Assembly (NCBI RefSeq): GCF_003479425.1
Contig: NZ_QUHC01000001.1
Location: 992,001-1,056,000 of the forward strand
Reading direction: 5' to 3'
Source of the DNA: Odoribacter sp. AF15-53
GTDB lineage: Bacteria > Bacteroidota > Bacteroidia > Bacteroidales > Marinifilaceae
Length of the DNA: 64,000 nucleotides
Made by a program: the position numbers and the translations under genes. Position 1 is the first letter of the stretch; every line of letters starts with the position of its first letter. Below are positions 34,202 to 42,732 of the stretch, in pieces. The notes under the pieces were generated by a model, which worked only from the letters and a program-made list of their open reading frames with translations, had not been told where the DNA came from and ran no database searches.

Positions 34202-34254
34202 TTTTTTCCCCGTAACTTTTTAGAATACAATTTTAAAAAGTTACGGGGAAAAAA
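34202..34254. repeat. Perfect 21-bp-arm palindrome between the TlpA gene and guaA
   Basis: Arms 34202-34222 and 34234-34254 pair perfectly; the core is CCCCGTAACTTTTTA and its complement, with an 11-base loop. In RNA it would form a very stable hairpin after the TlpA-like gene (terminator of the second operon). However, the T run precedes and the A run follows the stem on both strands, unlike a standard intrinsic terminator, and it overlaps the guaA promoter. Confidence 0.85.
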
Positions 34255-34276
34255 TTACAAGTTACAAATTAGCAAA

Positions 34277-35467
34277 TTACAGGCTATTGTTCCCGAGTAG
34301 TTCCTCTAATTTCTGATCCAGTCCATCGGAACTTCCAATATAGATAGCTTCAATCACCCCTTGCGGGTTAATCAGGAATTTCGTGGGAAATGCAGACACG
34401 GCATACAATTTATTTATCTCTTGCTGTCCTGCCCGCTTTTCAAACATACTGACCTGCGGCCACGTAATATTATCCTCGGAAGCTGCTTTCCGGATAACCT
34501 CACTTTTGCGGTCCGAAGCGATACCGAGGATATCAAATTTTTCGCCTTTGTAACGGTTATATATTTCCCGGAGATGCGGGTGACTGGCCCGGCAAGGCCC
34601 ACACCATGACCCCCAGAAATCAATAATCACGTATTTTCCCTTGTAATCTGAAAGAGATATTTCTTTTCCGGTACTCACATCCGTCAACGTGAAGTTAGGA
34701 GCCACGGCTCCCGGAATGATACGTTCCCGGGATTCGATGATCGAAAGCAAATTTTTACCATACTCGGACTCCCGGACCTCAAGAGCAAACTTGTTATATT
34801 GTGCCCGAAGCTCATCCACGGATTTCCATGTCAACCCGGAATTCAAATAAAGAAAAGCGGCATATTCCCGATCCGGATGGGCAGCGATCCAAGTTTCCGT
34901 TCTTCCCGACATGATGTCGGAAAGCTCATCCATTCGTTTTTTATTAGCCGCCACGGTCTCTTTGTCCCCATTCCAAACCGCCTCGTTCGTACTATAATGC
35001 AGGCGATTGATCTCTTGCTGTTCTTTTTTATTTGACAATTTCAATGATATGTAATCCTCATTTATCGGATTCTTATCGTCTTTCAGGTTCACCAGCGGAA
35101 AATCGCTCGCATCCCCCGTTAAGCGGATATCCGCTCCCGGATGTACAAAAAAGGAAAGATCAAAACTCCCGTACATGGCGACGGGTTTTCCTTTACCTTT
35201 CTCGTTAAATGCTTTTTGTTGTTTCTTATCCACAAGCATCATCATGCGGCGTTCTCTGCCGTTACATTGCCCGGAATAAACAAACTTACCGTTGCGGACA
35301 TCCATCGTGTCTATCGTGAAACCTCCGTTTGCACTATTAAAAAGAACGACTATTTGATCTCCCGTGAAATGCTTAAAATCTCCACGGATAGTAAATACAG
35401 AGTCCTGCGCACGTAGAGAAATCCCTAAACCGAAACATAATATTGAAAAAATTAAAAATCGCTTCAT
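34277..35467 (-). CDS. TlpA-like thioredoxin with N-terminal DUF4369
   Basis: A 396-residue exported protein with a signal peptide (to about LRAQ, residue 20). The first half is a DUF4369 beta domain (FTIRGDFKHFTGDQIVVLF), then a helical linker and a C-terminal AhpC/TSA-TlpA domain with the active site WGSWCGPCRASHPHL. Such proteins reduce or isomerise disulfides in the periplasm. It closes the second sigma-fecR-susC-susD operon, 28 bp behind susD2, as the tandem thioredoxin closes the first, so thiol handling may be part of both import systems. Confidence 0.9.
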   Translation of the reverse strand: MKRFLIFSILCFGLGISLRAQDSVFTIRGDFKHFTGDQIVVLFNSANGGFTIDTMDVRNGKFVYSGQCNGRERRMMMLVDKKQQKAFNEKGKGKPVAMYGSFDLSFFVHPGADIRLTGDASDFPLVNLKDDKNPINEDYISLKLSNKKEQQEINRLHYSTNEAVWNGDKETVAANKKRMDELSDIMSGRTETWIAAHPDREYAAFLYLNSGLTWKSVDELRAQYNKFALEVRESEYGKNLLSIIESRERIIPGAVAPNFTLTDVSTGKEISLSDYKGKYVIIDFWGSWCGPCRASHPHLREIYNRYKGEKFDILGIASDRKSEVIRKAASEDNITWPQVSMFEKRAGQQEINKLYAVSAFPTKFLINPQGVIEAIYIGSSDGLDQKLEELLGNNSL

Positions 35468-35495
35468 TATTTATCGCATTTAAAATATTTGACCA

Positions 35496-36995
35496 TTATT
35501 TATTATTCTCCCAATCAGTACTAAAACTCAGTACTTTGGGTGGAATTCGGAACACCAACCGATCTTCGGTCAACGTGTAGATATTCTGACCATCCGTGTG
35601 CGTGTAATTCTGTTTATCTTCTTGAAATAAAGGATCATTCCACAATCGACGAATATCAAACCAACGCATCCCGCTCATCATGAACTCTCTTTTACGTTCT
35701 TCCACGATATAACGGATCAATTTGTCCTTCGAATCAACCTCGGCAGGTATCGCGGCATCCGCTCCGGCTATACGCTTCTCACGCAAAGCTAAAAGGTCTT
35801 CCCGCGCTCCAGACAAATCGTCTAACCGAGCTTTACACTCCGCCAACATAAGATACAAATCAGGCATATCTCCCCCAAGAGAGTAAGTAATTCGCTGAAT
35901 CCGACGGGAATAGGGCCAAAGAGTGGTTCCCGTGTAATCTTTCGTGTTAAAAAACGCTAGTCGCAAATCCGACTCCCCGAACAAGGCCATATACTCGGGT
36001 TTCACGTACACGGTCGGGGGATAAATAGCGAACATGATTGTCATGATATTATACTGTTTGGTGCAAATATTCTCCTGATTATTCAAATCAAAATTACTTG
36101 GATAACTTCCCATTAATCCCCACATATTTGCCATAATAGGATTATATCCCCACTCTGCCAAAGAAGTATTGTAATCAAAAAGTCCAAGAGGAACCGTGCT
36201 ATTTTCCGTTGCTTTCAACGACTCTTTCAAAGCAGTAAGGGCCTTCCCGTAATTTCCCATGGAAAAATACACCTTCCCTAACATATAATATCCCGCGGCC
36301 CGGTAAATCCGCAACTTGTGTTTTGTCTGTTCATCCAATTGGGGACAAGCCTCTTCCAACTCGGTGATAATAAAACGATACACCTCCTCCACAGTAGCCC
36401 GCTTAAAATTGCGATCGGCCGAGGTTGCTTTTGTAACGATCGGCACACATAAATCTTGGGATGCCGTACTCTCGTTATACGGTTTTCCGAAAAACTGAGC
36501 CAGCAAAAAATGCATGTATGCTCTTCCGACACGGGCTTCGGCCTGTAAACGTTGTTTTTCTTCTCGTGTCCCGTCATCGGCATCCATCACCCCGTTCACG
36601 ATCACGTTATACGTGTAAATTTGCTGGTAGGGCGCATTCCATTCGGCCGACACATCATCTTCATTAAAGATATCCGCTTCAAACTTATAAGCAGCCAACG
36701 CCGTGCGGTCCATAGAAGCAAACGAAGAGGCATCCGCGATCAACTCGTCCCCCATGTAAATCATGAGTAAAGGCTCTGTTCCGGGAGAAATACTCCCGTC
36801 CGGTCTTTGCTCGGAAAAAGCAAGGTTAATTAATAACGTATTATTAAACAATCCATTGTAATGTTCCAGTTTCGTCGGAACCTCTTTCCCTTTAGGTTTC
36901 AAATCCAAAAAATCGGAACACCCGGCAATCCCGAAAGAAACAACCAACGCGAATGCCAGAAACGTATATTTCAAACTTTTCTTCATAAGATTCAT
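35496..36995 (-). CDS. SusD/RagB-family nutrient-binding outer-membrane lipoprotein
   Basis: A 499-residue SusD homologue: signal peptide with lipobox FGIAGCSDFLDLKPKG, helical TPR-like core (RVGRAYMHFLLAQFFGKPYN) and C-terminal EERKREFMMSGMRWFDIRRLW. It captures the substrate for SusC2, whose gene ends 13 bp upstream. An ATG at 36986 (MKKSLKY) is an alternative start nine bases in. No glycoside hydrolase is linked, so the substrate class is open. Confidence 0.94.
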   Translation of the reverse strand: MNLMKKSLKYTFLAFALVVSFGIAGCSDFLDLKPKGKEVPTKLEHYNGLFNNTLLINLAFSEQRPDGSISPGTEPLLMIYMGDELIADASSFASMDRTALAAYKFEADIFNEDDVSAEWNAPYQQIYTYNVIVNGVMDADDGTREEKQRLQAEARVGRAYMHFLLAQFFGKPYNESTASQDLCVPIVTKATSADRNFKRATVEEVYRFIITELEEACPQLDEQTKHKLRIYRAAGYYMLGKVYFSMGNYGKALTALKESLKATENSTVPLGLFDYNTSLAEWGYNPIMANMWGLMGSYPSNFDLNNQENICTKQYNIMTIMFAIYPPTVYVKPEYMALFGESDLRLAFFNTKDYTGTTLWPYSRRIQRITYSLGGDMPDLYLMLAECKARLDDLSGAREDLLALREKRIAGADAAIPAEVDSKDKLIRYIVEERKREFMMSGMRWFDIRRLWNDPLFQEDKQNYTHTDGQNIYTLTEDRLVFRIPPKVLSFSTDWENNK

Positions 36996-37008
36996 TTTTC
37001 TCGTTTCA

Positions 37009-40000
37009 CTATTTAAAATTCACCGTAAGTCCCACGGAATAAGACGGACCGTAGGTTGTTGTCCGCCTGCCGTATTTCAAGTTAAAAGCCTCCGGATCAA
37101 TCCCTTCTTTATTTGCCGCGATATAAAACAGGTTGGCCATCTGGAATCGCACCTTGATGTTATCAGCCGCTAATTTACTGCAAATGCGTTGAGGCAAAGC
37201 ATAAGAGAATGATAAATCCCTCAACTTCACATAAGAAGCACTTTCAATATTCACATCCGCATAATTATAAAAGTTCATTTCCCGACGGACAACCGACTCT
37301 TTCCCGTTTGCCACGTAAGAAGGAACGTTCGTGTATTTCTCGTCCCCCTCTTTTCGCCAGCGTTTATCGAAATCTTTGTGTATATTTCCCGTTAACCGTC
37401 CACTATAAAAAGTATTCCGGTCATTTCTCATCTTATGACCAAGATTGTAAACAAACATGAATGAAACCTCGAAACCTTTATAAGTCAAAGCATTGGTAAG
37501 TCCTCCATACCAAAGAGGCTGCATTGTTCCGGCATCTTTCACGGCTTTCACGTCCTGTATATCTTTGGACAATTTGACCTTTTCACCCCTCTCGTTATAT
37601 ACCTGCGGATCACCTAATTCATCCAATCCAGCCCAACGATAAGCGAACAGAGTCTGGGCCGCATGCCCCTCCACGAAATTCTCCGTTATGATAGAGTTGG
37701 CAGATAAACCGTCATTAATATATAACTCTGTGATTTTATTTTTGTTATAAGTCAACGTGAAGTCAGTCCTCCAATTCAACCCTTTTCCCTTAATATTATG
37801 GCTATTCAACGATATTTCGAAACCGGAATTCTTCATTGTCCCCAAATTTGCCAAAGACTTCTCCCATCCGGTAGCCGGGTGCAGGGGTACTTCTCCCAGC
37901 AAATCCGTCGTTTTCTTACTATACACGTCTATCGAACCGGACAACCTTTGATCCAACAAAGCAAAATCAATACCCGCGTTAATAATACGCGTTTTTTCCC
38001 ATGTTAACTTATCGTTTGCAGGCGTGATAACGACATATCCTTGTCCCAAGGAGGCAAAATTATTGTTACTAACGGGATAAAGAATATCATAAGGACCACC
38101 TAACCCGGGATCGGGGGAATTCCCTCCCAACCCGTAACTCAGACGCACGTTCAAACGATTGAGTATCTCCATATTTTGCATGAATTCTTCCTGTCCAAGT
38201 GACCAAGCGCCCCCGACAGACCAAATCGGTTTAAACTGCACGCTCGGATCACTTCCGAATAAATTCGACTGATCCACGCGAATACTCCCGTTCAGCGAAT
38301 ATTTGCCACGCCACGTATAGGCGGCATTCGCGTAAATAGACACAAAACGCTTCTCCACTTCCGAGAAACTTGCTCCCACGCCAGATAATTTGCTATTTCC
38401 CGATGTAGACGGGTATATCGGATTTGCCACTCCTGTCGTCGACAAGAACAACTCGTCATAACTACCTGAAACCATGGTCTGTGGATTATATCCCCGACGG
38501 GTTGTCGTTTGATTCTTTGTTTTATTACTCCTAACTTCCATACCGACTAACGCGGTAACTTGCGACTCACTGTTTTCAAATACCCGATCAAAAGCCAATT
38601 GATTACGAATCGTCCAATCTGTCGTGGTAACATGAGTCGTGCGATAATACCCTCCGGAACTTGGAAGATAGTAAACAGGCACCCCGGTCTTCTCGTCAAA
38701 AGAAGTGTATTTAATCAATTCTTCTTTCACGCGTTGAGAATTCTGATCATAAAACAATTCGGTTCCATTATTTCCGCGTTGATATTGAAAACGTCCGTTA
38801 TAAGAAAGCCCTCGGAACAACTTAATAGAGAGCCCGGCATTGACACGAGCATTAAAATTAAATGCCGTGCTGAATCCCTCCTTGTTATCCGTCAAAGGTA
38901 TAAAGTTCAAATCTTTCTGACTCTTCCGCTCGAACTCCAAACGATCCGGTTCGTAATACAATAAATCCGCGTGAGATAACGGATTGCCGTCTTCATCAGA
39001 AAACATCTGGTAAGGAAATATACTGTTCAAATCCGTCAGGTAAGGCGTCATCGCGTAATCTGAATCCAGAATCGCCATATTTATTCCCAGATCCATTTGC
39101 AGCCACTCCGTGAACGTGAAATCCTGTTTCAAGTTCAACTGATATTTATCCGAGACATCTTTATTCGAAGAGGCATTATGCTCGTACCCGAAAGAACCGT
39201 AATAACGATGTTTCTCTCCTCCACCGGAAAACGACAAACTGTGAGTAGTAAAAAATGCCGGAGTCATAAAATATTTTTCTACTTGCTTCCTGTTGTTACG
39301 AGAAGCCAGTTGTTGCAGGGCTTCCTCCCGTTGCGTATCAGTAAGTTCTTGATTATACATGATTTGCTCGTGGGGATAAACGATAGGTATATTACCGCTG
39401 ATGCCATTTGCCGTCGTAGTGATTGAATTCCACGTGTAAAATTCCGGGGAAAAAATCTCCTTCGCATTTTTGATAAACATCCCGCTCGACATGTATTGCA
39501 GGTAATCGTAATCAGGCAGTCCCTTGTACGTGTACGAGCCGCTGTAAGAAATTTTCACTTTCTTATCCGTATTCTTCCCTTGTTTGGTCGTGACCACGAC
39601 AACACCGTTAGCCGCCTGTGCCCCCCAAATAGATGCAGCCGTCGCATCTTTCAGGAAAGTGATACTCTCGATATCATTGCTATTCACCAATTCCTCGAAA
39701 GAAGAAGATGAAATAGGAACCCCATCAAGCACGAAAAGCGGACTTTGGGTTGAATTGATCGAGGTTGTTCCCCGAATCAGGTATTTCTCCTGCCCGTCAC
39801 TGAAATTCACACTCAATCCCGTAGTTAATCCCTCCATACTCTCGATGATATTACCGGAAAGCCCCGCCTTTTTAGCGACATCATTACCATCCACCACGCT
39901 GAATGAACCCGCACTACGCTCTTTGGATATAGTCTGGTAACCCGTCACGATAACATCTCCAAGTTGCACAAGATCTTCCTCCAGAATAACATTAAACACT

Positions 40001-40545
40001 TTCTTCTTTCCCACGACAACCTCTTTCTTTTTCATTCCCAACATGGAAAAAACCAACACGCCATGCTCGTCATCCGGAATTTCCAGAGTAAACTTCCCGT
40101 CAACATCCGTGGCCGTACCTTGATGCGTGGAAGAATAAACCACGGCAACACCGGGCAAAGGCTGTCGTGTCTCGTCAAGCACGCTTCCCGTGATCGTGAT
40201 TTTTTTTGTACTCTCACCTTTCTTGCGAATAGGCACGATAACCACGATATCCTTTTCAATCCGGTAAGTCAAGCCCGTTCCCTGCAACAAAGCATCCATC
40301 ACCTTCACTAAAGAAACATTTTTCAAATCCAACGTCTTTTTTCCAGCATTTGTAATTTCTTCATGATTAAAAAGAAATTTGTAATCCGTAGTTTCCCGAA
40401 GCTGTTGAATAGCTCGCTCCACGCTCACATCTTTGATTTGCAATGAAACCGTCTTCTCCTGAGCCCACGACAAAGCGGGAAACAAAAGGAAAAGAAATAC
40501 CAGCCACGTGCCCCCGGCACGTCTTGTTTTTCGATTTTTTTTCAT
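37009..40545 (-). CDS. SusC/RagA-family TonB-dependent transporter with STN domain
   Basis: A 1178-residue outer-membrane importer. Signal peptide, STN signalling domain (VSLQIKDVSVERAIQQLRETTDYKF ... IVVIVPI), carboxypeptidase-regulatory-like domain (ITGSVLDETRQPLPGVAVVY), plug (GVVVVTTKQG) and a barrel ending VGLTVNFK. The STN domain and the full sigma-fecR-susC order mean that ligand binding at the surface should activate the operon's own ECF sigma factor. The ligand is not evident from sequence. Confidence 0.95.
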   Translation of the reverse strand: MKKNRKTRRAGGTWLVFLFLLFPALSWAQEKTVSLQIKDVSVERAIQQLRETTDYKFLFNHEEITNAGKKTLDLKNVSLVKVMDALLQGTGLTYRIEKDIVVIVPIRKKGESTKKITITGSVLDETRQPLPGVAVVYSSTHQGTATDVDGKFTLEIPDDEHGVLVFSMLGMKKKEVVVGKKKVFNVILEEDLVQLGDVIVTGYQTISKERSAGSFSVVDGNDVAKKAGLSGNIIESMEGLTTGLSVNFSDGQEKYLIRGTTSINSTQSPLFVLDGVPISSSSFEELVNSNDIESITFLKDATAASIWGAQAANGVVVVTTKQGKNTDKKVKISYSGSYTYKGLPDYDYLQYMSSGMFIKNAKEIFSPEFYTWNSITTTANGISGNIPIVYPHEQIMYNQELTDTQREEALQQLASRNNRKQVEKYFMTPAFFTTHSLSFSGGGEKHRYYGSFGYEHNASSNKDVSDKYQLNLKQDFTFTEWLQMDLGINMAILDSDYAMTPYLTDLNSIFPYQMFSDEDGNPLSHADLLYYEPDRLEFERKSQKDLNFIPLTDNKEGFSTAFNFNARVNAGLSIKLFRGLSYNGRFQYQRGNNGTELFYDQNSQRVKEELIKYTSFDEKTGVPVYYLPSSGGYYRTTHVTTTDWTIRNQLAFDRVFENSESQVTALVGMEVRSNKTKNQTTTRRGYNPQTMVSGSYDELFLSTTGVANPIYPSTSGNSKLSGVGASFSEVEKRFVSIYANAAYTWRGKYSLNGSIRVDQSNLFGSDPSVQFKPIWSVGGAWSLGQEEFMQNMEILNRLNVRLSYGLGGNSPDPGLGGPYDILYPVSNNNFASLGQGYVVITPANDKLTWEKTRIINAGIDFALLDQRLSGSIDVYSKKTTDLLGEVPLHPATGWEKSLANLGTMKNSGFEISLNSHNIKGKGLNWRTDFTLTYNKNKITELYINDGLSANSIITENFVEGHAAQTLFAYRWAGLDELGDPQVYNERGEKVKLSKDIQDVKAVKDAGTMQPLWYGGLTNALTYKGFEVSFMFVYNLGHKMRNDRNTFYSGRLTGNIHKDFDKRWRKEGDEKYTNVPSYVANGKESVVRREMNFYNYADVNIESASYVKLRDLSFSYALPQRICSKLAADNIKVRFQMANLFYIAANKEGIDPEAFNLKYGRRTTTYGPSYSVGLTVNFK

Positions 40546-40580
40546 ACATTTGTGTAATTAAAAAGTTTATATTGAACTTA

Positions 40581-40623
40581 AAGAGCCGGCTATCAGAATT
40601 TCGCCGTTCAATAACCGGTTCTT
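40581..40623 (-). terminator. Hairpin between fecR2 and susC2 (possible attenuator)
   Basis: Arms 40581-40593 and 40611-40623 pair over 13 bp in the minus-strand RNA, with one mismatch and one G-U pair, followed by TTTAAG. It sits directly after the fecR2 stop, the same position as the hairpin after fecR1. Confidence 0.5.
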
Positions 40624-40627
40624 CTTT

Positions 40628-41821
40628 TTATTCTAAAGGTTGAACAATGACTTGCCGTCCTTGAATAACAAACTCGACAGAAGTTGTCATTTGTATTAAT
40701 CGCAATATCTCCGAAAAATCGGCATATCGTTCCAAATCACCCGAGAAATGCAGGTCCTTCAACTGATCGTCATTAAATACGAAATCAACATTGTACCACC
40801 GGGCAAGCCGCAATAATATATCTTCCAACCGCTCGTTCTCCAATGGGATCTTCCCCGTCAACCAGGAACAATATTGCTCGGGACGTACTTTCTCTATCAC
40901 GATTCCGGGAGAAAGCGTATCAATCCGAGCCTGTTGTCCTGGTTGCAGAAAATATTCCCTTCCCTTCCGGGAGACACTCACTCTCCCCTCTTTCAACGTG
41001 GTATGCTGAATCTTTTCCCCGGGATAAGCATACACGTTGAAGGCCGTCCCGTAAACCCGGATATCCTGTTGTCCGGTTTTCACGATAAAAGGCTTTCGAT
41101 CATTTTTTGCCACTTCAAAATAGGCCTCCCCGGACAACTCCACCACGCGTTCTTCCCGGACAAAATTTTCGGGATACCGGAGTTTCGAACTTGAATTGAG
41201 CCAAACCCGCGTTCCGTCACTCAGCTCCAAGCAATATTCTCCTCCCCGGGGAATATCAATCAGGTTAAAACGTTCTTCTTGAACATCCTTCCGCGCTTGA
41301 TAGGATATCGTACCCGCTTGCTGGCGAATCGTGAGTCCCTCCTGTACACAAAGTAAAGAATCGACCTTCCCGTCCAACACCAAGCGTTGACCATCAGACA
41401 ACACGATACTAGCCTGACTACTACCCGGTAAAATGACCTCCGGGGTATGTTTAGCAGCCAAAACAGGTCGAGGCTCTTCCCTATTAAATCGCACCATCAT
41501 CATGATCAGGCACAACGGGATTAAAACCACCGCTGCATAAGGAAGAAAGACTTTCAGGCGGACGAAACCGCGCTTGTGTTCCCCGGGCTTTCCGGGAGTA
41601 GCTTGTGCCGTAAAACGATCAAAGCGATCCATCAACCGAGGTAAATCGGGTATATTTTCTTCCCCGGGCTCCAGCCAGTCTTTCCGTGCATTCTCAACAT
41701 ATTCCCGACGACGTACATCAACTTTCATCCAGTCCTGCAACTGTCGTTCTTCCGCTTCTGACAAATTCTCTCCTGTAATCTTCCGCAGAATCAATCGCCA
41801 TGATACATATTCATTCTCCAT
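40628..41821 (-). CDS. FecR-family anti-sigma factor
   Basis: A 397-residue membrane anti-sigma factor: N-terminal sigma-binding region (LSEAEERQLQDWMKVDVRRREYVEN), one membrane helix (VFLPYAAVVLIPLCLIMMMV), then the periplasmic FecR domain (IPRGGEYCLELSDGTRVWLNSSSKLRYPENF and VVELSGEAYFEVAKNDRKPFIV) and a C-terminal DUF4974-like part. It should hold the sigma factor encoded upstream until SusC2's STN domain signals. A TATATTTG -7 box at 41928-41935 suggests transcription separate from the sigma gene. Confidence 0.95.
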   Translation of the reverse strand: MENEYVSWRLILRKITGENLSEAEERQLQDWMKVDVRRREYVENARKDWLEPGEENIPDLPRLMDRFDRFTAQATPGKPGEHKRGFVRLKVFLPYAAVVLIPLCLIMMMVRFNREEPRPVLAAKHTPEVILPGSSQASIVLSDGQRLVLDGKVDSLLCVQEGLTIRQQAGTISYQARKDVQEERFNLIDIPRGGEYCLELSDGTRVWLNSSSKLRYPENFVREERVVELSGEAYFEVAKNDRKPFIVKTGQQDIRVYGTAFNVYAYPGEKIQHTTLKEGRVSVSRKGREYFLQPGQQARIDTLSPGIVIEKVRPEQYCSWLTGKIPLENERLEDILLRLARWYNVDFVFNDDQLKDLHFSGDLERYADFSEILRLIQMTTSVEFVIQGRQVIVQPLE

Positions 41822-41927
41822 AAGTATCTTATTTCATTTTTCAGAAACAATACACATGAACTTGCAAAATAGGGGACACGATTTTTATTTATTTTCTATT
41901 TAATTTGTAGTTATCACCGAAAGATTT

Positions 41928-41935
41928 CAAATATA
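41928..41935 (-). promoter_or_regulatory. -7-like box (TATATTTG) upstream of fecR2
   Basis: Minus strand TATATTTG in the 227-bp gap between sigma and fecR2, about 107 bp before the fecR2 ATG. No TTTG at the -33 distance. The rest of this gap is AT-rich and shows no gene. Confidence 0.4.
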
Positions 41936-42048
41936 CCACTGTATTACAATGAATTATCTTGCAAAATCGTGTAAAAAAAACAGCGATAATAATTTCATTT
42001 CAACATTCAAGGGACTTTTTCCGTTCAATATTACCTTTTCAAAAACTA

Positions 42049-42600
42049 TTATATCCCGAATAATACAAAATAAAAATGCTCTCGCAACACCCGGATCGCC
42101 CGCTTCAAATGAGTTTTCACCGACGATTCGGCTATGCCCATCTCTCCGGCAATCTCCTTTAATTTTTTGTGTTCGAGGACGTGAGCGATCAAAACTTTAT
42201 AACCTTTTTCCGGCAAAGAAGCTAATACTTTATGCAAGCGACCTTGTAGTTCATCATCAATACTATTGTCCTGCATACCTGAAAAAATCATCGCCTCGAT
42301 AATCTTATCCTTGTGTTCATCCCTGATCTTTAAAGCCCGGAGGTAATTCAGGCAATTATTCCTCACGATCCTCAATAAATAAGCAACAATACTCTGCCGC
42401 GGATCATATAAATGAACATTCGTCCATAATGCAAAAAACGCATCTTGAACAATATCCTGGGCATCTTGATAATTATAAACAAACCTTTGGGCATAAATTT
42501 GCATCGAGGCAAAGTACTCTACATATAACACATGAAAAGCAGCATTTTCCCTCGTCTTAATCCTGTAACCCAAATTCTTTAACTCACCTGCATCCAGCAT
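42049..42600 (-). CDS. RNA polymerase ECF sigma-70 factor, Bacteroidetes type
   Basis: About 183 residues starting MLDAGELKNLG. Region 2 is AQDIVQDAFFALWTNV and region 4 LPEKGYKVLIAHVLEHKKLKEIAGEMGIAESSVKTHLKRAI. A TTG-initiated frame extends to 42636, but a complete promoter (TTTG, 19 bp, TATCTTTG) covers that extension, so ATG 42600 is correct. It heads the sigma-fecR-susC-susD-tlpA locus and should direct transcription of susC2 when FecR releases it. Confidence 0.95.
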   Translation of the reverse strand: MLDAGELKNLGYRIKTRENAAFHVLYVEYFASMQIYAQRFVYNYQDAQDIVQDAFFALWTNVHLYDPRQSIVAYLLRIVRNNCLNYLRALKIRDEHKDKIIEAMIFSGMQDNSIDDELQGRLHKVLASLPEKGYKVLIAHVLEHKKLKEIAGEMGIAESSVKTHLKRAIRVLREHFYFVLFGI

Positions 42601-42623
42601 ACCCGATATTAAAATGATACTGA

Positions 42624-42654
42624 CAAAGATAGACAATTGAAAAAAACAAGCAAA
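42624..42654 (-). promoter_or_regulatory. Full Bacteroidetes promoter of the sigma gene
   Basis: Minus strand -33 TTTG (42651-42654), 19-bp spacer, -7 TATCTTTG (42624-42631). This is the housekeeping consensus, so the ECF sigma gene itself is expected to be transcribed constitutively rather than by its own product. Confidence 0.8.
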
Positions 42655-42732
42655 ACTTTAAACACATTTCACGAAAAATTACTAACTTACACATCAAGAA
42701 CTCGTATTGTTTATGACTCTAAATTTAAACCT

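Noticed and set aside
42601..42636. TTG-initiated N-terminal extension of the sigma factor
   Set aside because: A complete TTTG-N19-TATCTTTG promoter covers the extension, so it cannot be in the transcript.
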